The notes: generated by a model not told the origin, from the letters alone. A DNA stretch of 64,000 nucleotides from Candidatus Francisella endociliophora (GCF_000764555.1 NZ_CP009574.1:806001-870000); one strand, 5' to 3'. Positions 51,493-61,162 are shown, counted from the first letter of the stretch. Program-made: numbers and translations.

Positions 51493-51828
51493 ATGTCTGA
51501 CTGTATTTTTTGTAAGATCATAGCTGGTGAAATACCTTGTAAAAAAGTTTACGAAGATGAGAATATTTTAGCATTTCATGATATAAATCCTGTTGCTGAG
51601 ACTCATATTTTAGTAATTCCCAAAAAGCACATTGAAGGCTTAAATAAGCTTAATAATGAAGATGAGCAAGTAATGGGTAAGTTTATGATTGGTATTTCAA
51701 AAGTTGCTAAAGAACTAGGCTTAAAAGGCTTTAAAACTGTTTTTAATACTGGTAAAGAAGGTGGACAAACAGTATTTCATATTCATGCCCATATACTTGG
51801 TGGAAAGATACATTCATTCCCTCTATAA
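51493..51828 (+). CDS. HIT-family nucleotide hydrolase (HinT-like)
   Basis: 111 residues, a HinT-type phosphoramidase. It starts CIFCKIIAGEIPC and carries the histidine triad in TVFHIHAHILGG. The start follows the ubiB stop by one base, so it belongs to the ubiquinone run. Its 3' end sits one base from the stop of a convergent small gene. Confidence 0.95.
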   Translation: MSDCIFCKIIAGEIPCKKVYEDENILAFHDINPVAETHILVIPKKHIEGLNKLNNEDEQVMGKFMIGISKVAKELGLKGFKTVFNTGKEGGQTVFHIHAHILGGKIHSFPL

Positions 51829-51829
51829 C

Positions 51830-51961
51830 TTAACTAGCTAAATTTAAAGTTGGCGGAGGAAAAGAGCTTGAAGAAAAACTATTTACCTCATGCATCCCAT
51901 ACCCAAAACTAGCTGTTGTTAAACTTATTATCATCGTTACTGTTAAAATTATTTTTCTCAT
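51830..51961 (-). CDS. Small exported peptide, 43 aa
   Basis: A 43-residue peptide with a signal sequence (MRKIILTVTMIISLTTASFG), leaving a short mature part of Ser/Pro/Phe character (YGMHEVNSFSSSSFPPPTLNLAS). AGGTGG lies five to seven bases upstream of the ATG. A longer frame from 52021 exists but has no signal at its start. No family recognised. Confidence 0.5.
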   Translation of the reverse strand: MRKIILTVTMIISLTTASFGYGMHEVNSFSSSSFPPPTLNLAS

Positions 51962-52097
51962 TTTAGCCACCTTTTTTAAATTCTTTAATAAACTTATGTG
52001 ACTATTATCACATCCAGACATTAAGATGTTAAATATATTGATTTTATACTAATGATATATTTTTCTTATCGATAAATAGGAGCGCGTACGATTCTAA

Positions 52098-52757
52098 TTA
52101 ATTAGGACGTACAAGTGTTACTACGGAGATTTTCTCGATATTACTATCATTTACAATAGTTTGAATAAACTCCTTCATTGTAGATCCTGTAGTTAAAACA
52201 TCATCAAATACAAGCAAATGATTAGCTTTCATTGGCTTATCTAAATGAAAGACTCCCTTAATTTGCTCTGCCCTTTTTTGCTTTGATGATTTTGCTTGTG
52301 ACTTGGTATACTTAATACGTGAATAACTCTCAAAAGTTGTAGCTATATCTGTATATTCAGCTAATTTTTGTGCTAAAACTTCTGCTTGATTAAAACCTCG
52401 ATATAAATATCTATATCGATGAATTGGTACTACAGCAATAGCATCTACATCAACAAAATATTTACCACAGACCTGATCCCACCAGTATATAATAAGCTTA
52501 GAAAATACTTGTGTTACAAGCAAATCTTTATGAAACTTAAGCTTCTGAAGTAAATACCTAACTTCAGCAGAGTAATTTAACAAATGGTAATAATCACACT
52601 CTAGTCCAAAATCTAATTTTTGATGCTGAATATTTATATCCTTCTGCAAACCCGATAAGCAATAATTACAAACAACACCCTCCGCTGATTGCTTACAGAG
52701 AATACAATTTTCTCTAAACCCAAGTTTTATTAATTTTAGAAGCTTTTTTCTAATCAA
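52098..52757 (-). CDS. ComF-like phosphoribosyltransferase protein
   Basis: 219 residues. The N-terminal zinc-finger-like CxxC pairs (CILCKQ and CNYCLSG) and a C-terminal PRPP-binding loop VFDDVLTTGSTMKE are typical of ComF/GntX proteins. In other bacteria they aid natural transformation or DNA uptake. The start is a TTG that overlaps the stop of the HlyD gene; no ATG lies near. It is the last gene of the exopolysaccharide operon, which is an odd place for it and may only be transcriptional read-through. Confidence 0.85.
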   Translation of the reverse strand: MIRKKLLKLIKLGFRENCILCKQSAEGVVCNYCLSGLQKDINIQHQKLDFGLECDYYHLLNYSAEVRYLLQKLKFHKDLLVTQVFSKLIIYWWDQVCGKYFVDVDAIAVVPIHRYRYLYRGFNQAEVLAQKLAEYTDIATTFESYSRIKYTKSQAKSSKQKRAEQIKGVFHLDKPMKANHLLVFDDVLTTGSTMKEFIQTIVNDSNIEKISVVTLVRPN

Positions 52758-53773
52758 AATTCTACTCTGTCTATATCAATATCAACAGGGACATTATTTA
52801 TATTGTATTGCGCTGGTATTTTTTGTGTCGGTTTTACAATTATTACAACCTCTGACTCTTTTGAGTCAAACATACTTCTCTCATTATTTTGCTCTGCAAA
52901 AACAGGTCTAGACTCAATAATACCTTTAAACTTCGCGCCATCCTGAAAACGTATCATAACAGGTGTACCTTTTGAAATATATGAGATAAACTCAGAATCC
53001 AAATAGGCTCTTATAAAAGGTTCTTCAAATAAAGATAAAAGAGCTAACTCTTGGCCTTTTTGCACGAACTCACCTTTATATACAAATACCCTACTAACAA
53101 TAGCATCTACATCTACAGCTATATTTAAACCTTTTATCTTTTCCTCAAGAATCTTCTGCTGTAAAGCTAAGTTTCTTAAAGTTTTTTCATAATCATTATC
53201 TTTATCTAAAGAGTATTTTTGCTTTTCTACTTGTACATTTTCTAGATCCATTTCAGCTGTATGCAAAACCTGTGATGACTGCTGCAACTCTATGACATTA
53301 ATAATATTTTCTCTACGCAACTTAACCATAGCATCATAGAACTTTTTATTAATATCAACATACTTTTTAGCTATATCATATTTATGTTCTAAAGCCTTTA
53401 GATCATTCTTGTAAAGTTTTTGTTGTAAGCTTTTTAAATCTTTAATTTGAGATTTCACCTCATCAAGTTCTGCCTCTAATAATGGTGAGCTCATCTGAAA
53501 AACAGTATCACCATTTTTCACTAATTCACCAGCATGAATATTATTTTGTTTAATAAAACCATCTTCGTGGGCTCTTATAAGATACCTTTCGGTGACAACT
53601 GTACCATGTGCCACAATAAAATAATGGCTGCTAAATATTAGCCAAACAATATACAACAACGGAGCCACAACACACGCAATAACTGAGTACCATTGCCAAC
53701 GGGCAATATTTTTTTTGACAGGAGATCTCTTTACTGCTTGGGAGCTTCTGTTTTTGGGAGTTTTAAACTTCAT
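52754..53773 (-). CDS. HlyD-type membrane fusion protein
   Basis: 339 residues: a basic cytoplasmic N-terminus, one membrane helix at about 27-50 (WYSVIACVVAPLLYIVWLIF), a lipoyl-like hairpin (AHEDGFIKQNNIHAGELVKNGDTVFQM), a long coiled coil at about 100-200 (VKSQIKDLKSLQQKLYK and following), then a second half of beta barrel (KGEFVQKGQELALLSL, GTPVMIRFQDGAKFKG). It resembles Alg44 and EmrA-like adaptors but has no PilZ domain. Next to a processive glycosyltransferase, it probably links synthase and outer-membrane export. Twelve bases after the glycosyltransferase gene. Confidence 0.88.
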   Translation of the reverse strand: MKFKTPKNRSSQAVKRSPVKKNIARWQWYSVIACVVAPLLYIVWLIFSSHYFIVAHGTVVTERYLIRAHEDGFIKQNNIHAGELVKNGDTVFQMSSPLLEAELDEVKSQIKDLKSLQQKLYKNDLKALEHKYDIAKKYVDINKKFYDAMVKLRRENIINVIELQQSSQVLHTAEMDLENVQVEKQKYSLDKDNDYEKTLRNLALQQKILEEKIKGLNIAVDVDAIVSRVFVYKGEFVQKGQELALLSLFEEPFIRAYLDSEFISYISKGTPVMIRFQDGAKFKGIIESRPVFAEQNNERSMFDSKESEVVIIVKPTQKIPAQYNINNVPVDIDIDRVEF

Positions 53774-53785
53774 AATAATAAAATC

Positions 53786-55102
53786 CTATTTAACTTTTTT
53801 GTTGACCCAAGTAGGAGCCATAGAGCTATCTCTATGTGTTTTTATAAAAAACTCACTTAATATAGCTGCTGTTGCCACAAATTTAAGAAAAATTGAATAT
53901 ATTGGCATAAATGGCAATACATACCACATTGCTAGGTCTTGTTTTTTTCTCTCTGATACTAATAATATAAAAGTTATAAATAAAAATACATTTATACCTA
54001 AATAATAAAAATAAACTAATATATAAACAGGTATGATGACATGTATTGGAAATACAAAAATACTATAAACTAAACTTGTTACTATGATAATTGGTTGAAC
54101 CGCATGGAAAAACAATCCTGAAAAGACAGTAACAAAGAAAGTTCGCCAACCTAAATATTTTGGTAATAGTTTTTTTAGATGTCTTCTAATATAAATAAAA
54201 TAAATATCTCCATCCCAACGCATTCTTTGTTTTATAAGTTGCCAAACTGTTTTAGGAACATCTGTATGAGCTATACTATCTTGAGAGTGGACAACTTTGA
54301 GGTGCTTATGTCTTTTGAAATATGACTGCAGTCTTAATGTTAGGTCAAGATCTTCTGCTGAACCATTACGCCAGCGTGTTGTTTTTTTCATAAAACTCTT
54401 TCTAAAAGCTCCAAAAGCTCCTGAAACATTATTAATACTATTAATGCTGGCTAAGCCGATACGTGACATATGGATGCCAAGCATATATTCAACACCCTGC
54501 ATTCGAGTGATTAGATTCTCTTTGATATTTCGTACTCGAAGAGTTCCAGAGCATCCAACAACATTCGGATCTGCAAATTGTTGTACCATGTTGCTTATCA
54601 TATCATTATCTACAGATGTATCCCCATCAAGCATAATAACGATATCCCCAGTACTTAAATTAAAACCTAAGTTTGATGATGAAGCATGACCTCCTCTATG
54701 CAGCTTAGGAATAACCTTAAGAGATCTTCTATTGTTTGGTCTGAAATTTCTTTTATATTTCATTGCAACATCTAGAGTTTCTTTGTTCACATCAGCACCA
54801 TCAATGAGTATCAAAACTTCAATATGTCCTTTATATAATTGTTCTTCTAAAGTTTTTAATGTAAATAAAATATCAGCTCCTTCACTATATGCAGTGATTA
54901 CACAGCTAACTTTAGGAAAATATGGCTCTCTTTTGGTAACACTAGATATTTGCTTAAAGTAGGCGAATAATACCCCAAGAAATATAAAAACTGTATATGG
55001 AGCCTCTATTAAAACAGCAATAGTAAAAACTGAAATAAAAAGATCTTTAGGATTAGAAAGAATAACTAAAATATGCTGATAAAAAACATATATTATGTCC
55101 AC
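53786..55102 (-). CDS. Processive family-2 glycosyltransferase (exopolysaccharide synthase)
   Basis: 438 residues with two N-terminal membrane spans (20-50) and about three C-terminal ones. The GT2 catalytic residues are all visible: DGAD at 101-104, DGDT at 159-162, the AED base at 249-251 and QRMRW at 292-296 (the QxxRW motif). These mark a processive synthase of the BcsA, PgaC or HasA kind, making a polysaccharide that is extruded through the membrane. The sugar is not deducible. Lacks a PilZ domain. In an operon with a TackOD1-like protein (5-base gap) upstream and an HlyD adaptor downstream. Confidence 0.93.
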   Translation of the reverse strand: MDIIYVFYQHILVILSNPKDLFISVFTIAVLIEAPYTVFIFLGVLFAYFKQISSVTKREPYFPKVSCVITAYSEGADILFTLKTLEEQLYKGHIEVLILIDGADVNKETLDVAMKYKRNFRPNNRRSLKVIPKLHRGGHASSSNLGFNLSTGDIVIMLDGDTSVDNDMISNMVQQFADPNVVGCSGTLRVRNIKENLITRMQGVEYMLGIHMSRIGLASINSINNVSGAFGAFRKSFMKKTTRWRNGSAEDLDLTLRLQSYFKRHKHLKVVHSQDSIAHTDVPKTVWQLIKQRMRWDGDIYFIYIRRHLKKLLPKYLGWRTFFVTVFSGLFFHAVQPIIIVTSLVYSIFVFPIHVIIPVYILVYFYYLGINVFLFITFILLVSERKKQDLAMWYVLPFMPIYSIFLKFVATAAILSEFFIKTHRDSSMAPTWVNKKVK

Positions 55103-55107
55103 AAAAA

Positions 55108-56526
55108 CTACCCTTGTCTTGCTAATTTTTCTAATACTTTATTTGGAGCTGTAAAATCTTCTATATCTGTTGAATAAAAAGTTTTTATTTCAATAGCATC
55201 TTTCAAATTATCGCCCTCAGACATATGTATATGCTTTAGCTTATCTGCAACTATCTTAGCTCCTTCTAGAGTTGTATTAGGCAACCAAACCCAGATACAT
55301 TGGTTTTTTTCACACCTTGTTAACATATCTGTTTTTCTAAGAGCATTTTTTAAGCTTTTTGATAGAGTTGAAATGTCTGTTATATTTACATAATCAAAAA
55401 CATTAATATAAATTAGAGAAAATTCATAAGCTTTATCTCTATCTTGCATAGAATAGGCCCACTCAATGAGGTTATAAAAGAACTCAGGCACTACATAGTT
55501 AATTTCATCAAATACAGACATAGAATATTCAAGAAGATTCATCCTAATATAGCGCTGTGCCTTATTTGTAAGTGAATACTCATTCACTTTCTGTTTTTTC
55601 ATCTTTTCTGTTAGTGTTATAGTATTACAATCTATACACTCTGTAATAACTTCAGGCTCTATAAAGATACTATCACAACTCATACAAGAGTAACTCTCTA
55701 GAGGTCTATCATAATCAACACCAATATGCTTTAATTTTGATTTACATTGTGAGCATATCAATTCATCACTAGTTGATATAAATTGCGCTTCTGGAGATAT
55801 ATTTCCACAAGTATAACAATGTAAAAAATCTTCTAAAAGAACATCTTCACTTTTGCACTCTGGACATATCTCAGAAAATAATGCCTTAGCAGAGGAGCAA
55901 TTAGAACAACAGAAAAAGGATTTTACAAACTTTTTAAATTTAAGAATGTCTCTATCTTTAAGCTCTTTTATCCACTCATAATAATCAAAATTTGCATCTT
56001 GTGAAAAAACATCTATCACTGGATAACTGAAAAAACTCTTTTTTATCTTATTTTTACAAGGTTTTAAATGTCGAATTGATCTTCTAGTATACAGATAAAT
56101 TAAAAGTCTGGCTTGCCAGTCACGACTTATATTATCAGCATTTTGTGATATTTGCTCTATAGTAGATACTTCATGGTTAACAGTATCTATAAAACTAGCT
56201 ATTGTTTCAATATCTGTAAAGGGCTCAGTAGTATAATCGATATAATCAGCATTGGTACAAAATACAGGTTTAAGATAGGTATAAATACTTGATCTTATCT
56301 TTTTTAAAAGTGTAATAAACTCATCTTGGTCTTGAGGATCTATAACAAAAGCATCAACATTAGATGTGGTAGTACTATTATGATCTAATACGATAGCATC
56401 TATATTTTCAAAATCAGTGGAGATTTCATCTTTAGTAGAAAATTCTTTTATACTACATTTGCTTAGTTTATCTCGAACATCTAAGCTAGTTGTATTTAGT
56501 ATTGCTATATTTAAATCTCTCGACAT
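55108..56526 (-). CDS. TackOD1-like zinc-ribbon protein with pseudo-GGDEF domain
   Basis: 472 residues. The N-terminal 120 resemble a degenerate receiver (NIDAIVLD, then YLKPVFCTN). Residues 200-300 carry six CxxC pairs (207/210, 221/224, 237/240, 258/261, 281/284, 297/300), a zinc-ribbon array of the TackOD1 type with GVDYDRPLESYSCMSC. The C-terminal 100 residues read as a GGDEF fold with dead active site: FSLIYINV, then SKSLKNALRKTDMLTR, CEKNQC in place of GGDEF, then IWVWLPNTTLEGA. Metal Asp residues are lost. First gene of the exopolysaccharide operon; its paralogue lies at 61163. It could sense cyclic-di-GMP or redox and control the synthase. Confidence 0.8.
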   Translation of the reverse strand: MSRDLNIAILNTTSLDVRDKLSKCSIKEFSTKDEISTDFENIDAIVLDHNSTTTSNVDAFVIDPQDQDEFITLLKKIRSSIYTYLKPVFCTNADYIDYTTEPFTDIETIASFIDTVNHEVSTIEQISQNADNISRDWQARLLIYLYTRRSIRHLKPCKNKIKKSFFSYPVIDVFSQDANFDYYEWIKELKDRDILKFKKFVKSFFCCSNCSSAKALFSEICPECKSEDVLLEDFLHCYTCGNISPEAQFISTSDELICSQCKSKLKHIGVDYDRPLESYSCMSCDSIFIEPEVITECIDCNTITLTEKMKKQKVNEYSLTNKAQRYIRMNLLEYSMSVFDEINYVVPEFFYNLIEWAYSMQDRDKAYEFSLIYINVFDYVNITDISTLSKSLKNALRKTDMLTRCEKNQCIWVWLPNTTLEGAKIVADKLKHIHMSEGDNLKDAIEIKTFYSTDIEDFTAPNKVLEKLARQG

Positions 56527-56580
56527 TAGTTAATTTCTGTAAAGACTCATAACATAAAGCTATATTTTTTAGTAATAAAT

Positions 56581-56605
56581 GTAAACTCTAAATTTAGACA
56601 TTTAC
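56581..56605. promoter_or_regulatory. Palindromic operator-like site between divergent cdG genes
   Basis: The 25-base stretch is a near-perfect dyad: GTAAACTCTAAA (56581-56592) against the complement of TTTAGACATTTAC (56593-56605), with one extra base in one arm. The inner 12 bases (56587-56598) are a perfect palindrome. It lies midway in the 112-base gap between the TackOD1-like gene and the GGDEF gene, so one regulator could control both directions. A weak plus-strand promoter is TTTAGA with TATAGA, 17 bases apart. Confidence 0.5.
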
Positions 56606-56651
56606 TATCATTAGCTATAGAATAAAAGTAAAGCGGTTATTGGAGAATGAT

Positions 56652-58526
56652 TTGTATATACCAAGACGCAGAGCAAATATTGTTGCAAGTTCAACTGTTT
56701 TAGTAATATCCAGTATAGTTATATATGGTTGGATTACTAACAATATCTCTATAATAAAAATTAGCCCTACTTTTCCACCTATGCAGTTTAATACTGCTAG
56801 TTGTTTATTTTTATTAGCAGTAGCAAATTTAATCCCTAGAAAAACAACGATATCTTTTACACGTTGCATAATTTCTATATTTGTTATGATATTAGCTTTT
56901 AGTACTCTGATGGAATTTTTGCTAGCTGTTAATTTACATATTGATAATATTATATTTCACAAAACTTTTGACAACTCACTATACCCAGGGAGGATGTCTC
57001 CAAACACAGCTGTATGCTTTACCTTATTAGCGATAGCAAATACATTTCCTCGAGTTAGAAACAATGCCCTTTTGGTGAAGAACCTTTATTCAACGCTTCA
57101 TGGTATAGTTGCCTTGATTACTTTTGTTGCTTTACTAGGTTATTCGCTAAACATATCTTATTATTTTAGTTGGGGTCATATTACAGGTATGGCTTTACAT
57201 ACTTCAGTTTGTCTTTTACTACTCTCTTTAACTAAGTTTTCATTTCAAGGTATTAAATATATAGGCCAAAGAATTGGGATAGTTGTTTCAATCATAACCT
57301 TTACTATATTTTTCCTTTTTTGGTTATATGCTACTTATTATGATGATGAGCAAATAAATAATAAAGTTGATAAAGGGCTTATATTATTACATACAAATTT
57401 AGAACGAAAATTAAATCTTGAGTATAGTGCTATTGATAGACTACATAAGCGTCTTGTAAGCTCATCATACTCAAGTACAAAAGCAATTCTTGCTGACTTT
57501 CAGGCATATGAAGATGATTATCCAAGCATTTACTTTATATACTATAATAAAAATAATGAAGACTTGTTTTTATCAAACTATAAAATCGATAAATCACAAG
57601 CTTTAAATGTTTTAGCTAAATGTGATGTCACAGATACTAAAGAGCAAAAATTAATATGTATCCAAGATAAGCAAAGTAAGTTCAATGTTGTTTTTAGACC
57701 AAATTTTTCTAACGAATTTATCAATCAGATAAATAATGATAAATACAATATTGAGATATACCTTGAAGGAGAAAAAATATATTCTAATCTCGCATCGACA
57801 GACAATTACACCTTTAAAGTATCAAAAACATTTAATGGTGCTAAAAATTGGAAAATTATAGCATTCTATACAACCAGTGGGTATGAGGATTTACAGAAGC
57901 TATTTCCATCCCTACTATTTTTGTTTGGAGTTTTAATTAGCTTTATGACGCAGATATTTTTTCATTTGCTAAATATAAATTCTAGAAAAAATAAAATATT
58001 AAGTATTAGCGAGCAAAGATTAACAACGCTTAGCTCCACAGATTCTTTAACAAATAGTCTAAATCGACATGCACTGATTAAACAGCTTAATTCAATGTTA
58101 AAAAGTGGTAGATCTATTGATTCTAAATTTACAGTTTTATTTATTGATTTGGATAATTTTAAACATATAAATGACACTTATGGGCATGATGCTGGCGATA
58201 TAATACTTATAGAGGTTGTAAATAGGCTAAAAGAAAATCTACGCGAAGAAGATTTAATTGCCAGAATTGGTGGAGATGAATTTATCGCAGTTTTAAAAAA
58301 CCTTGATGACAAAAATACAATTATAAATATCCTTGATAGAACTATAAAATCTATGGAGCAAGAGATAGCAATAAATAGTACTCAAAAAATTGTGCAATCT
58401 ATAAGTATAGGAATTACTATACAAAATAGAAATAATAAAAATGATGTCGATGAAATTATTAAACAAGCAGATGACGCTATGTACATTGCTAAAAACAAAG
58501 GTAAAAACCAATATCATTTTAGATAA
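56652..58526 (+). CDS. Membrane diguanylate cyclase (GGDEF) with periplasmic sensor
   Basis: Predicted to make cyclic-di-GMP from GTP. The N-terminus has about seven membrane spans built on three copies of a similar segment (MQFNTASCLFLLAVAN, MSPNTAVCFTLLAIAN, MALHTSVCLLLLSL). A periplasmic domain of about 190 residues follows, then a last span and a GGDEF domain. GGDEF is intact (ARIGGDEFIAVL, about residue 540) and the RxxD inhibitory site is present (REED). No ATG start: TTG 56652 has TGGAG six bases upstream and is used here; TTG 56640 is open. Followed by a PAS-GGDEF-EAL gene. Confidence 0.92.
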   Translation: MYIPRRRANIVASSTVLVISSIVIYGWITNNISIIKISPTFPPMQFNTASCLFLLAVANLIPRKTTISFTRCIISIFVMILAFSTLMEFLLAVNLHIDNIIFHKTFDNSLYPGRMSPNTAVCFTLLAIANTFPRVRNNALLVKNLYSTLHGIVALITFVALLGYSLNISYYFSWGHITGMALHTSVCLLLLSLTKFSFQGIKYIGQRIGIVVSIITFTIFFLFWLYATYYDDEQINNKVDKGLILLHTNLERKLNLEYSAIDRLHKRLVSSSYSSTKAILADFQAYEDDYPSIYFIYYNKNNEDLFLSNYKIDKSQALNVLAKCDVTDTKEQKLICIQDKQSKFNVVFRPNFSNEFINQINNDKYNIEIYLEGEKIYSNLASTDNYTFKVSKTFNGAKNWKIIAFYTTSGYEDLQKLFPSLLFLFGVLISFMTQIFFHLLNINSRKNKILSISEQRLTTLSSTDSLTNSLNRHALIKQLNSMLKSGRSIDSKFTVLFIDLDNFKHINDTYGHDAGDIILIEVVNRLKENLREEDLIARIGGDEFIAVLKNLDDKNTIINILDRTIKSMEQEIAINSTQKIVQSISIGITIQNRNNKNDVDEIIKQADDAMYIAKNKGKNQYHFR

Positions 58527-58613
58527 TCAAATGGAAATCTCTATTTTTCTAGATTCTTTATATTTAAAACTATAGAATGATTTATAGTAACTAAACATTT
58601 GTGGTTGAGTTTT

Positions 58614-61145
58614 ATGGTTAAACCCAAATCAATAGATTATTTTAAAGCATTAGAAGCAGCTATTCATTCAGTTGTAATCATTGATGATGCTGGATTTATC
58701 TTGATGGTAAATAACGCCACTTGTAAATTATTTGGATACGAATCAAACGAGCTAGTTGGACAGAATGTAAAAATTCTGATGCCTCCAAATATATCAAATA
58801 AACATGATGACTATCTCGCTGATTATAGAAGAACTCAAAAAGCATCTATTATTGGTACTGGAAGAAAAGTTGAGGCTATGAAAAAAAATGGCCAAAAATT
58901 TAAAATTCTGCTTTCTGTTAGTGAGGTTAAAAGCGATACAGAAACTACATTTTTAGGAATTATTCAAGACCTATCTACTCAAGATATCTTAGAAAATAAA
59001 ATGCACGTGGCTTTACAGGCTTTAGAGTTTGGGATGTGGGAACTTGACCTGCTGACAAATAAGCTTATATGGGATAGAGAGATGCTATCTTTATATGAAA
59101 CAGAGTTTAAAGAATTTGACAGTAGTTATGATTTTTGGTTAGAAAAGATTCACCCAGAAGATAGAAAAGCATTTGATAATGAGATTAAGCAAAGCTGTCA
59201 ACAAAAGAAATCATTTGGAACTATTTTTAGGATTAATACTTCTGACAAAACTAAATTTATACAGTTATTTGCAAACTACCTACAAAAAGGAAATAATCAG
59301 TCTAAAAAACTTGTTGGTGTATGTTGGGATGTTACAGAAAAAGTAGGTCTTGAAAATTACATCTTAAGAAATTCTGAAATACAGAATAAATATATGAAAG
59401 GAAAAGATCTTAAAAAAACTTTTCAAGAGGCAATCGAACATACTCTTAGTTTTTCAAATAGTAAATTTGGCTTTATAACCATATTAGACGATAGATCAGA
59501 GCTAAGAAAAACTTTTTATTTGAACTCAAAAGATAAAAAGATTCAAGATACCAGTATAGATCCGAGTACAATTCCAGAGCTACTAAAAAAAGCTTTATAT
59601 GAAGGAGTAATAGGCAAGGATAATAAAGCATTTAAAAAGAGCTTAAAAGGTTTATTCGAAGAAGATTTAGATATTAATAATTATATTATTGTTCCAATAT
59701 TTGGAGATGATAAGAAAGTAGTCGGCTGCCTTGGCATAATTAATAGTAATTATTATAACATGAAAAAAATAGCAGACTTTCTACAGCTTGTAGTTAGTTC
59801 AATAGGAGCTATTATCTCCTCAAATGAGCAGTACAATGAAATAGAAAGACTTGCAAACAAAGATAGCCTGACAAACTGTTATAGTAGACGTTTTTTTGAA
59901 AATCAATTAGATAAAGAACTTAGTAATTATGCAAACTCTCAGGAAAGTTTTGCTGTACTAATTATGGATATTGATAACTTCAAAAAAATTAATGATCTTT
60001 ATGGTCATAAAGTAGGAGATAAAATCTTAAAGGAATTTGCTTCCAGAGTATATAGTAAGACTAGAACAAAAGAAAAGGATATTCTTGCTAGGCTTGGTGG
60101 TGATGAGTTTGTCTTACTCTGTAAAGATACTTGTGTCGAGAGTATAAGAAAAATAGCAGAAAGAATAATAGAAACTTGTGAAAAACCATATATTATCAAT
60201 AACATGAATTTGAACTGTACAACTTGTATAGGTGGTGCAATATATAACACAAAAGATTCTCATAGTAGTTTGATGAATCATGCTGATTATGCTCTTTATG
60301 AAGCTAAAAAAGAAAAACCATCAATTTGTATTTTTGATGATGACGTTAGAACAAGATATATTAGAAGTAATAACTTAAATGTTCTAACAAATAAGATATT
60401 AAAAGAAGAAAGTTTTAATATTGTCTATCAACCTATTATAGATATTAAAAACAATAATCGCTGTGCCAGAATAGAAGCCCTAATAAGACCTCAAGATCAC
60501 CTAAATGATCTTAGAATTGATCAAGTAATTCATCTAATAGAAAAAAATGGGTTTGCAGAAAGATTAAATACAATAGTCTTTAATAAAGTTTTTGAAGATA
60601 TGCAAAACATCAAAGATATAAAAGAAGAACTTGTTGTTTCTATAAATATATCACCTATGGTCAAAAACTTTCCTGACTATATGCTTAAACTTTGTGATTT
60701 AATTCAACAAAAGAAAAAAGAAATATCAGATAAAATAATTATTGAACTAGAAATAACAGAATCTGCTTTTATGAAGTTTTCAGAAACTGATTTAGGAGAG
60801 GCGATTAAAAAACTCCATAAACATAATATACGCTTAGCAGTTGATGACTTTGGTGTAGAGTACTCATCCCTAAATAGAGTTGTTGCTTATGATTTTGATA
60901 CTTTAAAAATAGATAAATCTTTAACTGATGGTTTAGAAAAACAAAATAATATAGCTGTAGTTAGTGTGTTTAAGGCATTGTTCGATGTTGCTAAGCAAAT
61001 TAACTTAGATATTGTAGTTGAAGGCGTTGAGACTAAGCAACAATTAGATAAAATACATGAGTTTGGTGGAGCTTTCATTCAAGGCTTCTATTTTTCAAGA
61101 CCACAACCCCTCTCAGAAATATTCACAAAATTTTTAGATAATTAA
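58614..61145 (+). CDS. PAS-PAS-GAF-GGDEF-EAL cyclic-di-GMP turnover protein
   Basis: 843 residues, no membrane span. Order: PAS (about 10-120, YFKALEAAIHSVVIIDD), PAS (about 125-240), GAF (about 255-410), GGDEF (ARLGGDEFVLLC near 495), EAL (EALIRPQ near 621). The EAL catalytic set is complete: EAL, NISPMV, EITES, DDFG, LKID, EGVET and QGFYFSRP. The GGDEF lacks an RxxD inhibitory site (KEKD), so it may be the weaker activity or GTP-regulatory. Likely a phosphodiesterase or dual enzyme that lowers cyclic-di-GMP made by the neighbour. Start at ATG 58614. Confidence 0.95.
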   Translation: MVKPKSIDYFKALEAAIHSVVIIDDAGFILMVNNATCKLFGYESNELVGQNVKILMPPNISNKHDDYLADYRRTQKASIIGTGRKVEAMKKNGQKFKILLSVSEVKSDTETTFLGIIQDLSTQDILENKMHVALQALEFGMWELDLLTNKLIWDREMLSLYETEFKEFDSSYDFWLEKIHPEDRKAFDNEIKQSCQQKKSFGTIFRINTSDKTKFIQLFANYLQKGNNQSKKLVGVCWDVTEKVGLENYILRNSEIQNKYMKGKDLKKTFQEAIEHTLSFSNSKFGFITILDDRSELRKTFYLNSKDKKIQDTSIDPSTIPELLKKALYEGVIGKDNKAFKKSLKGLFEEDLDINNYIIVPIFGDDKKVVGCLGIINSNYYNMKKIADFLQLVVSSIGAIISSNEQYNEIERLANKDSLTNCYSRRFFENQLDKELSNYANSQESFAVLIMDIDNFKKINDLYGHKVGDKILKEFASRVYSKTRTKEKDILARLGGDEFVLLCKDTCVESIRKIAERIIETCEKPYIINNMNLNCTTCIGGAIYNTKDSHSSLMNHADYALYEAKKEKPSICIFDDDVRTRYIRSNNLNVLTNKILKEESFNIVYQPIIDIKNNNRCARIEALIRPQDHLNDLRIDQVIHLIEKNGFAERLNTIVFNKVFEDMQNIKDIKEELVVSINISPMVKNFPDYMLKLCDLIQQKKKEISDKIIIELEITESAFMKFSETDLGEAIKKLHKHNIRLAVDDFGVEYSSLNRVVAYDFDTLKIDKSLTDGLEKQNNIAVVSVFKALFDVAKQINLDIVVEGVETKQQLDKIHEFGGAFIQGFYFSRPQPLSEIFTKFLDN

Positions 61146-61162
61146 TTTCCATCCGAATATTT

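Noticed and set aside
51962-52021. N-terminal extension of the 43-aa peptide
   Set aside because: Would bury the signal peptide; a ribosome binding site precedes the inner ATG.
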